DNA of 64,000 nt from Desulfosporosinus lacus DSM 15449 (GTDB lineage: Bacteria > Bacillota > Desulfitobacteriia > Desulfitobacteriales > Desulfitobacteriaceae): positions 558,001 to 622,000 of the forward strand of contig NZ_FQXJ01000003.1 of assembly GCF_900129935.1 (NCBI RefSeq), given 5' to 3'. Of this stretch, positions 53,127 through 61,768 are shown in pieces (within the stretch, counting starts at the first letter, position 1; each line of letters opens with the position of its first letter). The translations under genes were made by a program, and so were the position numbers. The notes under the pieces are model-generated. The model did no database searches and was not told where the DNA came from. It saw only the letters and a list, made by a program, of their open reading frames with translations.

Positions 53127-53879
53127 ATGCAGGGTGTAAGAAAGGTTCGAAAATCAACAGCGGTTCTCGACACACTGGAAATAATGCGAGGGTATATCAC
53201 ATCTATGGTTGAGAAAGATAATTTTCGCTTACCTTCCGAAGAGGACCTGGCCGCCCAGTTGGGAATCAGTCGGCTCACTGTCAGGGAAGCCTTGACAGTT
53301 TTAGAGAGGGAGGGACTTATTGCTCGATTTCAAGGCAGAGGAACAATCATTAACCAATTCGCTGAGCATTTAGTAACTCGCTTAGACTTTGCTCGAGAAA
53401 TCGGGAAGTTTATAGCGGAAGCGGGCTATATTTCCTCAGTTGATGAAGTCACGCAGAACTGGCGCTTATCAACGAATGAGGAAAGTCAGAAATTATGTCT
53501 TCAAGAAAATGCAGAACTATTAGTGGTTGAAAAACGTTTTTTAGCTGACGGAAATCCAGCTGCTTTTTGCATTGATCGAATTCCACGCAAGCTTTTCCGA
53601 CAGCTTGATTTTGCCGAGGAAGAATTACATCAGGCCATTTTTCCTTTTGTTGAAAAGCACTGTCACTGTCGACTTACCCACGATGTGATTGAATTAATTC
53701 CGAGCATTGTCGACGAGAAGATGTCTCTTCTTTTCAATCTCAAAGTAGGAACCGCTATGCTCCGAATCGATACTGTCGAATACTCGGCGGAAGGTCAACC
53801 CATAATGTATAACACTGAATTTTACGTTGATCAATTTTGCCGTTTCACTTTATGCCGCAGTGTCGCCTATATAGACTAA
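53127..53879 (+). CDS. GntR-family regulator with UTRA domain
   Basis: 250 residues from ATG 53127 (GGTGGAGGAG 9 nt upstream). N-terminal winged helix (RLPSEEDLAAQLGISRLTVREAL-type: LPSEEDLAAQLGISRLTVRE) and a C-terminal UTRA effector domain (about 90-250). HutC/UTRA regulators bind small metabolites. It lies directly ahead of the nucleoside importer operon and probably represses it. Confidence 0.9.
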   Translation: MQGVRKVRKSTAVLDTLEIMRGYITSMVEKDNFRLPSEEDLAAQLGISRLTVREALTVLEREGLIARFQGRGTIINQFAEHLVTRLDFAREIGKFIAEAGYISSVDEVTQNWRLSTNEESQKLCLQENAELLVVEKRFLADGNPAAFCIDRIPRKLFRQLDFAEEELHQAIFPFVEKHCHCRLTHDVIELIPSIVDEKMSLLFNLKVGTAMLRIDTVEYSAEGQPIMYNTEFYVDQFCRFTLCRSVAYID

Positions 53880-53978
53880 ACTTCACGAAGGATGGAAGGG
53901 GGTGATGGCAAAAAGATAGTTTAGGGCATTACATACTAACTAAAAAAAGAATTTCAAAAAATATGGGAGGGACTTAAA

Positions 53979-55013
53979 GTGAAAAGAAATAAGAAATTTT
54001 TAGGACTATTGCTAACTGTCTTTATTCTCTTTACTCTGACGGCTTGCGGTACTCAGAAATCAAACACTGATCAAACTCAACCTGCAGCTTCTGAACAAGC
54101 CAAAGTAGGTCTGCTTACGGGTGTTGGCGGTTTAGGAGATAAGTCTTTTAATGACCTTGCGTATGAAGGGGCAAAAAAAGCTGAGAGCGAACTTGGTGTA
54201 CAACTAAAGGTAGTTGAACCGCCCGATCTGGCCTCCGAAGAAGGCTTAATACGTGATCTGGCTAAAGCGGGTAATGCTCTGGTCGTCGTTGTTGGCTTTG
54301 ACATGGCCGAACCCTTGGGAAAGGTTGCTCCTGAATTCCCAGATACTAAATTTGCAATTATTGACGCTGTGGTGGAAGGCAACAACATCTCATCCCTCGT
54401 TTTCAACGAGCATGAGGGTTCATTTCTTGTGGGGGCCTTAGCAGGTATGATGACGGAAAGTAATAAGGTTGGAGCAATACCTGCTATGGATATTCCTTTT
54501 CTCAATCGATTTACCGTTGCATACGAGCAAGGAGCAAAATATGCTAACCCCAAGGCTCAAGTCGTAGTTCAACCGATTGGTTCTGACTTCAGTAGCTTTA
54601 ATGACCCGGCCAAGGCCAAGAGTATTGCCCTGACCATGTATAACCAAGGGGTTGACGTTATTTACCATGCTGCCGGCGGATCAGGATCCGGACTTTTTGA
54701 AGCAGCCAAAGAAGCCAATAAATATGCAATCGGTTGTAATTCAGATCAGGATTACATGGCCGAGAAATTAGTACTTACTTCCATGATGAAACGCGTAGAC
54801 GTAGCTGTTTATGACTCAATCAAAGGGACTGTGGATAAAAATTTCAAAGCAGGGACGAATACCTATGGGGTGGCGAACAGTGGCATTGGGGTCACGGAAA
54901 TGAAATTTACTAAGGACCTAATTGGCGCTGACAAACTTCAAAAACTTGATGATATCAAAAAAGGAATTATTGACGGTAGCATTAAAGTTACGGATGTAAC
55001 AGCAACGAAATAA
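53979..55013 (+). CDS. BMP-family nucleoside-binding lipoprotein
   Basis: 344 residues, GTG start behind GGGAGGG. Lipoprotein signal (LLLTVFILFTLTACG; lipobox Cys23). BMP/Med/PnrA fold: TGVGGLGDKSFNDLAYEGA, FNEHEGSFLVGALAGM and VIYHAAGGSGSGLFEAA. These proteins bind purine nucleosides for ABC import. First gene of the importer operon. Confidence 0.93.
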   Translation: MKRNKKFLGLLLTVFILFTLTACGTQKSNTDQTQPAASEQAKVGLLTGVGGLGDKSFNDLAYEGAKKAESELGVQLKVVEPPDLASEEGLIRDLAKAGNALVVVVGFDMAEPLGKVAPEFPDTKFAIIDAVVEGNNISSLVFNEHEGSFLVGALAGMMTESNKVGAIPAMDIPFLNRFTVAYEQGAKYANPKAQVVVQPIGSDFSSFNDPAKAKSIALTMYNQGVDVIYHAAGGSGSGLFEAAKEANKYAIGCNSDQDYMAEKLVLTSMMKRVDVAVYDSIKGTVDKNFKAGTNTYGVANSGIGVTEMKFTKDLIGADKLQKLDDIKKGIIDGSIKVTDVTATK

Positions 55014-55033
55014 ACTTTGGGCGGTGATATGCC

Positions 55034-56569
55034 GTGGCGAAAGAGGAAGCCCTTGTTATCAATGGCTTGAAAAAACACTTCGGCCATGTAAAAGCAAATG
55101 ATGGAATTGATCTAATCGTTCGCGCCGGAACAATTCATGCCATTGTCGGCGAAAATGGAGCGGGAAAAAGCACCTTAATGAAAAGCCTCTTTGGCCTTCA
55201 CCAGCCTGATTCAGGAGAAATCTATTTATGGGGGGAGAAAGTCCAATTCTCCTCCCCTCTTCAAGCACTTTCGCATGGAATAGGTATGGTGCATCAGCAT
55301 TTTATGTTGGTAGAGGCTTTAAGTGTTTTAGAAAATATCATCCTAGGTGCAGAACCTGGAAAAGGAATCTTGCTTAGTTATAAGAACAGCCGAAAAACAG
55401 TGGAAGAAATCTGTAAAAAATATGGATTAGACTTAGATTTAGATGCCATAGTAGAAAATGTACCTGTTGGGATTCAGCAACGACTCGAGATTGTAAAAGT
55501 ACTTTACCGGGGAGCACGCTTGATTATTCTTGATGAACCAACAGCTGTGTTGACCCCCCAAGAGATCGATCGGATGTTTGAGATTTTAAGGGAATTCAAA
55601 AAGGACGGATGTACTGTCATTTTTATAACCCATAAATTAAATGAGGTCATGGCTCTTGCTGATGATGTTACGGTCATCCGTGACGGACGAACGGTAGGTC
55701 ATTGGCCCATCTCAGAAGTTAACGAAAAGATTCTGGCGCGACAAATGGTAGGTCGTGACGTTGTTCTTGATCTGGTTAAAGAGGATGCCCAACCTGCGGA
55801 ACTTGTTTTGCAGATTCAAGGCCTTCAGACTGAGCAAGTCAACGGAGATCAGAAGGCAGATGGTTTATCCTTTAACATTCGGGCTGGAGAAATCCTAGGA
55901 ATCATCGGAGTTGCCGGAAATGGTCAGGATGCCCTGATCGAAGGAATATTAGGCTTGCGCAAAGTGGAAAAAGGGGAAATACTTTATCTTGGTGAACACA
56001 TTAATGGTGTAGATACCTCACATCTCCGTCAAAAGGGAGTGAGTTGCATATCCGCTGATCGCCTTAAAACCGGGCTCGTTCGAGAGTTCAATGTGCGAGA
56101 AAATGCGATATTAGGTTATCATACCGGTAAAGAGTTTGTTTCTAACTTGCTTTTTCAGAATAAGCGTATAGATCATTATGCTAATCAAATCATTACGGAA
56201 TTCCAAATCAAGACCCCTTCCCTGGAAGCACCAATTACCACATTATCAGGGGGCAACCAGCAGAAGCTAATCATCGGACGCGAACTTCATGCCAACCCCA
56301 AACTGATTATTGCCGTTCAGCCGACGAGGGGTGTGGATATCGGAGCGATCGAATTTATATATCAAGTTCTCCTGGAATGCCGTCGCCAGAACACCGCTGT
56401 TCTTCTCGTTTCCAATGAATTGGAGGAAGTTCTATCCCTGTCGGACAGGGTTGCGGTACTCTATCAGGGGCGATTTATGGGATGTAATACTCCGGATCAC
56501 CTTTCTAAAGAAGAAATCGGTTTGATGATGGCCGGAGTTCGTCCTGAAGGGGAAGGTGGATCAGAGTGA
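55034..56569 (+). CDS. Nucleoside ABC transporter ATPase, two domains (YufO/NupO-like)
   Basis: 511 residues, GTG start. Two ABC cassettes: first with GENGAGKSTLMK, LIILDEPTAVLTP and ITHKL; second with a degenerate Walker A (GVAGNGQDAL) but the good signature LSGGNQQKLIIGRE. This layout is shared by RbsA-like and BMP-associated nucleoside ATPases. 4-nt overlap with the permease gene that follows. Confidence 0.94.
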   Translation: MAKEEALVINGLKKHFGHVKANDGIDLIVRAGTIHAIVGENGAGKSTLMKSLFGLHQPDSGEIYLWGEKVQFSSPLQALSHGIGMVHQHFMLVEALSVLENIILGAEPGKGILLSYKNSRKTVEEICKKYGLDLDLDAIVENVPVGIQQRLEIVKVLYRGARLIILDEPTAVLTPQEIDRMFEILREFKKDGCTVIFITHKLNEVMALADDVTVIRDGRTVGHWPISEVNEKILARQMVGRDVVLDLVKEDAQPAELVLQIQGLQTEQVNGDQKADGLSFNIRAGEILGIIGVAGNGQDALIEGILGLRKVEKGEILYLGEHINGVDTSHLRQKGVSCISADRLKTGLVREFNVRENAILGYHTGKEFVSNLLFQNKRIDHYANQIITEFQIKTPSLEAPITTLSGGNQQKLIIGRELHANPKLIIAVQPTRGVDIGAIEFIYQVLLECRRQNTAVLLVSNELEEVLSLSDRVAVLYQGRFMGCNTPDHLSKEEIGLMMAGVRPEGEGGSE

Positions 56570-57618
56570 ACACAAGTCGCTTAAAACATTTTTTTTGGCA
56601 GATCCTCCCCTCCGTCCTAGCCGTACTCAGTGCCTTATTAATTGGGGCAGTAATTATTTTTGCAATCGGGGAAAACCCATTGCAAGCTTATGCTGCCATG
56701 TTCCAAGGGGCCTTTGGCGATCCCTCTTCTTGGGCGGAGACACTCCAACGGGCCACGCCCTATATTTTTGGCGGCCTGGCTTTTTCAATTGCAACACGTT
56801 CAGGGTTATTTAACATCGGAATAGAAGGTCAAATGTACGTAGGAGCAATTGCAGGAGCTATCGTAGGTTTTAGTATTCACAATATCCCGGCTTTCCTTCA
56901 TATTGCCTTAGCACTTGCTGCGGCGGCCTTGGCGGGTTATGTCTGGGCTATCATCCCTGCCTTGCTGAAAGTGAAGTCTGGGGTGCACGAAGTTATTTCT
57001 ACGATCATGTTAAACTATGTAGCCTATGCTCTGACCGCTTATCTGACTGTGCGCGTTTTCCATGAGCCCGGTGCTGTCGCTCAAACGTATAAGGTTGATC
57101 CGAGTGCCATTCTTCCGGCACTTATGCCACCCAATAAGCTCAATACAGGTTTTATCATAGCCATTGTCTTAGCCATCGTCATCTATGTTTTTCTTTTCTA
57201 TACCCCATGGGGATATAATCTGCGTGTGACGGGCCTCAACCCCGGTGCCGGACGCTATGCCGGTATTAAAAGCACACGCATTGTCTTAAGAGCTATGCTT
57301 ATGAGTGGGGCGATTGCCGGCCTGATGGGCGCCGAGCGTTCCTTGGGGATTTATGGACGGTTTATCAATTCCTTTTCACCGGGCTATGGATTTACGGCCA
57401 TTGCGGTTTCACTGCTTGGTCAGAATCACCCTTTAGGTATCATTCCGGCGGCCATACTCTTTGGCGCTTTTGAGAATGGAGCTTCCTTCATGTCGTTACA
57501 GGTCAATGTCCCTCGTGAACTGGGCTTAATATTAGAGGCCTTAATCATCGTCTTCATTGCGGCTGAACATTTCTTCCGTGACGGTTTACGCTCTATGCTA
57601 AAGGGGGACAAATCATGA
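56566..57618 (+). CDS. Nucleoside ABC transporter permease (YufP-like)
   Basis: 350 residues, about nine hydrophobic helices. GLAFSIATRSGLFNIGIEGQ and HEVISTIMLNYVAY mark the permease group that partners BMP proteins; GINKST-like YAGIKSTRIVLRAMLMSGAIAG-type segment follows (AGIKSTRIVLRAMLMSG). Overlaps ATPase and second permease genes. Confidence 0.93.
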   Translation: MNTSRLKHFFWQILPSVLAVLSALLIGAVIIFAIGENPLQAYAAMFQGAFGDPSSWAETLQRATPYIFGGLAFSIATRSGLFNIGIEGQMYVGAIAGAIVGFSIHNIPAFLHIALALAAAALAGYVWAIIPALLKVKSGVHEVISTIMLNYVAYALTAYLTVRVFHEPGAVAQTYKVDPSAILPALMPPNKLNTGFIIAIVLAIVIYVFLFYTPWGYNLRVTGLNPGAGRYAGIKSTRIVLRAMLMSGAIAGLMGAERSLGIYGRFINSFSPGYGFTAIAVSLLGQNHPLGIIPAAILFGAFENGASFMSLQVNVPRELGLILEALIIVFIAAEHFFRDGLRSMLKGDKS

Positions 57619-58532
57619 TTAGCTTTCTTACTATAAGCATCATCCAAGCTACTGTGGCAATTGCAACCCCTTTATATATTGGAGCACTGGGGGGATTGTT
57701 CAATGAACGCGTTGGAGTCGTCAATGTCGGATTGGATGGGATTATGCTGTCTGGAGCCTTTGCAGCTGCCATTACTTCCTATTACACACAATCAGCCTGG
57801 ATGGGTGTTTTAGCTGCGCTAACAGTTGGCGCTGTGCTTGGGCTTTTACATGCGGCCATCTGTATCGAATTTAAGGCGGACCATGTAGTTAGCGGAGTAG
57901 CCATCAATATTTTAGCCTCTAGTTTAACCGTCTTCCTGTTGCAATTGCTCTTTAACAATAAAGGACAATCTCCATCCGCACCCAAAATAGGGCAAATATC
58001 CAATCTCGATTCAATCCCTATTCTTGGACCGATACTTAATAATATGAGCTATCTCACGATCATTGGCTTGGTACTCATCCTGCTCAGTCACTTCTTTCTT
58101 TACCGCACAAAGATGGGACTTCGTTTACGGTCCGTGGGTGAAAATCCATATGCAGCCCAATCCTTAGGTATACCGGTCCGGAGATATATGTACCTGAGCG
58201 TGATTGTAGGGTGTGCCCTGGTCGGTCTGGCCGGAGCTTTTCTCTCCATCGGAATGTTAAATGTATTTACGAAAAACATGACAGCCGGGCGAGGGTATAT
58301 TGCTTTAGCAGCCATGATCTGTGGGCGCTGGACCCCTCTGGGTTCACTCGGTGCCTCAATATTCTTCGGTTATGTCCTTGCCTGGCAGATGAATGCACAG
58401 GGGCTGGCGATTCCAGCCCAAATCTTAGAAATCATTCCATATTTGACAACCATAATAGTTTTGGCCTTTGTCGCTAAGCGGGCCCGGGGACCTGCCCACG
58501 TCGGAAAAATATTTGCTCCCAGTGAGCACTAA
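57615..58532 (+). CDS. Nucleoside ABC transporter permease (YufQ-like)
   Basis: 305 residues, eight or nine hydrophobic helices. GALGGLFNERVGVVNVGLDG and ADHVVSGVAINILA are hallmarks. Forms the heteromeric channel with the preceding permease. Ends 16 bp before the phosphorylase start. Confidence 0.93.
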   Translation: MISFLTISIIQATVAIATPLYIGALGGLFNERVGVVNVGLDGIMLSGAFAAAITSYYTQSAWMGVLAALTVGAVLGLLHAAICIEFKADHVVSGVAINILASSLTVFLLQLLFNNKGQSPSAPKIGQISNLDSIPILGPILNNMSYLTIIGLVLILLSHFFLYRTKMGLRLRSVGENPYAAQSLGIPVRRYMYLSVIVGCALVGLAGAFLSIGMLNVFTKNMTAGRGYIALAAMICGRWTPLGSLGASIFFGYVLAWQMNAQGLAIPAQILEIIPYLTTIIVLAFVAKRARGPAHVGKIFAPSEH

Positions 58533-58548
58533 AATGGAGGAACTAATC

Positions 58549-59325
58549 ATGACAATACTAAACAAAGCAGACCAAACTCAAGGGAAAATACAATACCACG
58601 TTCGGGTTAAACCCGGAGATGTGGCAAAATATGTGCTCCTTCCCGGGGATCCGGCTCGTGCAGATCGAGTAGCCAAATACCTGGATGATCCCGTTCTCAT
58701 TGCCAATAATCGAGAATACCGGACCTTTACAGGTACCTATAAAGGGGTTGGAGTAAGTGTTACTTCAACTGGAATCGGTTGTCCATCCGCTTCAATCGCG
58801 GTGGAAGAGTTGGCTAATGTAGGTGCCGAGGTTTTTATTCGCATTGGAAGTTCTGCAGCTTTACAACCTGAGATTCGGATCGGAGATCTCCTTGTTTCCT
58901 CAGGCTCTATGAAAAATGAAGGAACCTCGCGTTATTATGTGCCGGATTGCTTCCCGGCTGTTCCAGATCTTGATCTAACCCATACGATCATACAAACCGC
59001 TCGAAGTATGAAAAGTGAGCTTGATTTTGGACTTCATGTCGGGATTTGTGCCTCTGATGATGCCTTCTATGGTGAGACTCAGGAATGGATTGAAAAACTG
59101 GCTAAATTAGGTGTTATGAACGTTGAAATGGAAAGTTCCGCAATTTACACTGTGGCTCATGTTCGCAAACTGAAAGCAGCCTGCATCTGTGCTGTTTCTG
59201 GTAATCTCATAACGGGAGAAGTCGTTTATGAAAAAGAAAATACCCGTCTCGTGGAAGGCTGGGACAAAGAAATCAAAGTGGTTTTAGAAAGCATTTATCG
59301 TTTTGAAACTAACCAGGATAAATAA
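58549..59325 (+). CDS. Nucleoside phosphorylase (uridine phosphorylase type)
   Basis: 258 residues from ATG 58549 (TGGAGG upstream; longer frame overlaps the permease). NP-I family: LLPGDPARAD (phosphate loop), TSTGIGCPSASIAVEELANVGAE, IRIGSSAAL and MNVEMESSAIYT (ribose-binding Glu/Met/Glu). GDPxRA and GxGxPS favour uridine phosphorylase/PNP type I. Splits imported nucleosides into base and ribose 1-phosphate. The neighbour deaminase suggests a purine substrate. Confidence 0.9.
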   Translation: MTILNKADQTQGKIQYHVRVKPGDVAKYVLLPGDPARADRVAKYLDDPVLIANNREYRTFTGTYKGVGVSVTSTGIGCPSASIAVEELANVGAEVFIRIGSSAALQPEIRIGDLLVSSGSMKNEGTSRYYVPDCFPAVPDLDLTHTIIQTARSMKSELDFGLHVGICASDDAFYGETQEWIEKLAKLGVMNVEMESSAIYTVAHVRKLKAACICAVSGNLITGEVVYEKENTRLVEGWDKEIKVVLESIYRFETNQDK

Positions 59326-59392
59326 TTCAACCCTCTTATGAAGAGAATACTTATTTGATGTAATTAATCGAGCAAAGGAGGGCGTGATTTCG

Positions 59393-60766
59393 TTGGCAAT
59401 TCTTATCAAAAATATTCACACCCTTGTTACCTGTAATGATCAAGATCAAATTCTCAAAAATGTGGATCTCCTCATCGATGGACATCAGATTCGAGCTGTA
59501 GGTAAACAATTAACCTATGACGGACCGCATGAAGTGATCGACGGCAGCTCGAAGTTGGCAATTCCCGGACTGGTCAACACTCATCATCACTTATATCAAA
59601 CACTCTTTCGCGGTTTATCCGAAGTTCAAGGGATGCCACTTTTTTCTTGGCTCATAAATCTCTATGAGTTTTGGAAGCACCTAACACCTGACGCGGTCTA
59701 CTATGGTTCACAAGTTGGTTTTGCGGAACTCTTACGGACCGGGTGTACCTTGACCACAGATCATCATTATGTCTTCCCCAAAGGTCAACCTGCCACCTTG
59801 ATTGACAGTCAAATCCAGGCAGCTCAAGAAATCGGAATTCGTTTTCATCCAACTCGGGGTTCCATGTCCCTCGGCAAAAGCAAAGGGGGGCTGCCCCCTG
59901 ATGAAGTGGTCCAAACTGAAGATGAGATTCTTAAGGATTCACAACGTTTGATTGAAACCTATCATGACCCCTCTCCATTTGCTATGACTCGGCTATCCCT
60001 TGCACCTTGTTCTCCCTTTTCTGTCAGTAAGGATTTAATGATCCAAGCCCGAGAGTTAGCCCGTTCCACAGGGACAGGGGTTATGTTGCATACCCACCTT
60101 GCGGAAACGATGGATGAAGAAAAATTCTGTCTTGAATTCTATGGCCGTCGGCCAGTCGAACTGATGGAAGAAATCGAGTGGATAGGGCCCGATGTTTGGT
60201 TTGCTCATGCTATTCATCTCAGTGATCGAGAAATTAAAGTATTAGCCAACTCAGGAGTAGCACATTGTCCCTCCTCGAACATGAAGCTAGGCAGCGGCAT
60301 CTGTCGCACCAGTGAATTAATTAAAGCGGGGGTCAAACTGGGGATCGCTGTGGATGGCAGTGCCAGCAATGATGGTTCAAATATGTGGGAAGAAGTTCGT
60401 CGTGCCTATCTGCTTAATCACCTAAGGTATGCCGATGCGGGACTTTCTGCTTACGAAACAGTTAAAGCAGCCACGCGTGGCGGAGCAGAAGTACTGGGAC
60501 GAAACGATACAGGCATTCTTCAAGAGGGGAAGGCAGCTGACTTAGCGCTTATTAATCTTGAGGATGTTGCTTTTGCGGGTTGTCATGATCCTTTGGTTTC
60601 CATGGTTTGCTGTGGCAATACCAGTATTGTGGATACAACAATTGTCAATGGTCGAATAGTTGTACGTGAAGGACAATTAATCACCGTAGACCCAGAAGAT
60701 ATTCGGGTAAAAGCCCATAAGGTTTCTCAAGAAATGGTAGAGAAAGAACGCAGATCTAAGTCATAA
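59393..60766 (+). CDS. 8-oxoguanine-deaminase-like amidohydrolase
   Basis: 457 residues from TTG 59393 (AAAGGAGGG 10 nt upstream). Subtype III amidohydrolase of the SsnA/TrzN/guanine deaminase group with one metal: NTHHHLYQT (HxH), HTHLAETMDEE, FAHAIHLSD and VDGSASNDG. The run HCPSSNMKLGSGICR and VDGSASNDGSNM closely fits 8-oxoguanine deaminases. It would turn a purine base into a urate-type product plus ammonia. Could also act on isoguanine or guanine. Confidence 0.85.
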   Translation: MAILIKNIHTLVTCNDQDQILKNVDLLIDGHQIRAVGKQLTYDGPHEVIDGSSKLAIPGLVNTHHHLYQTLFRGLSEVQGMPLFSWLINLYEFWKHLTPDAVYYGSQVGFAELLRTGCTLTTDHHYVFPKGQPATLIDSQIQAAQEIGIRFHPTRGSMSLGKSKGGLPPDEVVQTEDEILKDSQRLIETYHDPSPFAMTRLSLAPCSPFSVSKDLMIQARELARSTGTGVMLHTHLAETMDEEKFCLEFYGRRPVELMEEIEWIGPDVWFAHAIHLSDREIKVLANSGVAHCPSSNMKLGSGICRTSELIKAGVKLGIAVDGSASNDGSNMWEEVRRAYLLNHLRYADAGLSAYETVKAATRGGAEVLGRNDTGILQEGKAADLALINLEDVAFAGCHDPLVSMVCCGNTSIVDTTIVNGRIVVREGQLITVDPEDIRVKAHKVSQEMVEKERRSKS

Positions 60767-60824
60767 ACACTAGGTTTTTAAGCTGAAGTCCAATAAGAAT
60801 TTAACTTATCGGACTATACTCTAT

Positions 60825-60875
60825 TGGCAAATAAAAACAGTCCGAGCAGGACTGTTTTTATTTGCCAAAAATACG
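60825..60875 (+). terminator. Terminator of the nucleoside operon
   Basis: TGGCAAATAAAAACAGTCC pairs perfectly with GGACTGTTTTTATTTGCCA around GAGCA. The T5 inside the 3' arm and length suggest strong termination. An earlier smaller stem (AGTCC-AATAAG) lies at 60787-60814. Confidence 0.85.
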
Positions 60876-61002
60876 GTAGGACTATTTATTATTAAAATGG
60901 TAAAATTATGGAATAAAGAGATGATAAATATGACCCGATAAAGTATAATTATTTCAGTAGTAGTCAAATGAATAATATAACGATTAAAGGAGCGTATTTT
61001 CG

Positions 61003-61575
61003 ATGCCATTATTACAAGAAGGAAGAAAATACACGTATGCAGATTACTTGACTTGGCCGGATGAAGAAAGATGGGAGATAATTGATGGTGTCCCCTATAT
61101 GCAAGCTGCTCCAACATGGCAGCATCAGGCAATATCGGTGGAATTAACATCACAATTTAACGCTAATCTTAAAGGAAGTTCATGCAGGGTATTTGCTGCT
61201 CCGTTTGATCTGTGTATTCCTGATAATGAAGAAAATGATGAAAAAATCTCTAATATCATCTCGCAACCGGATATTGTTGTAGTATGTGATCAGAGTAAAC
61301 TTAGAAAAACAGGATATTTTGGAGTGCCAGCCTTGGTTATCGAAATTTCCTCGCCTTCAACGGCTAGGAACGATAAACTTTTAAAGTTTAATAAATTTGA
61401 ACAAGCTGGTGTTAAGGAATATTGGATTGTTGAACCGGATTACAAACTTGTTAGCGTATTCATTCTTCAGGAAAATAAAAGGTATGGCAGACCTGAAGTT
61501 TATGCAGAAGACCATAAAATAAAAGTAGCTATGATACCGGAATTTGAAATTGATTTGAATTCAGTTTTTGTCTGA
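61003..61575 (+). CDS. Uma2-family protein (DUF820, PD-(D/E)xK nuclease fold)
   Basis: 190 residues. Typical Uma2 layout: YTYADYLTWPDEERWEIIDG, QHQAISVELTSQF, SQPDIVVVCD (Asp) and ALVIEISSPSTARNDKLLK (Glu and Lys) form the PD-(D/E)xK-like active site. The family is abundant in cyanobacteria and Clostridia and its role is unknown. It stands alone with a GGAG ribosome site; the base composition is a little AT-richer than neighbours. Confidence 0.88.
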   Translation: MPLLQEGRKYTYADYLTWPDEERWEIIDGVPYMQAAPTWQHQAISVELTSQFNANLKGSSCRVFAAPFDLCIPDNEENDEKISNIISQPDIVVVCDQSKLRKTGYFGVPALVIEISSPSTARNDKLLKFNKFEQAGVKEYWIVEPDYKLVSVFILQENKRYGRPEVYAEDHKIKVAMIPEFEIDLNSVFV

Positions 61576-61768
61576 ATCCCTGAATAGAGATCTCGATTGC
61601 TTCGTATGCAAAGGAGGTCTTTTTTTTGTGCCGTTAATAGCCTTTGAATAGCATTGCCTCTTCAATAAGAATTAAAGAATTTGCTGAAAAATGCCGTTAT
61701 ATAACTAATAGCAGGAATTAAGTTAACAGGAATTTTCATAGGATTGAGTGGTTGACGAGGGGGATAGT

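Noticed and set aside
52876-53139. Possible TnpB or transposase fragment next to the palindromes
   Set aside because: The translation shows no TnpB, OrfB or HUH motifs; only the hairpins look mobile-element-like.
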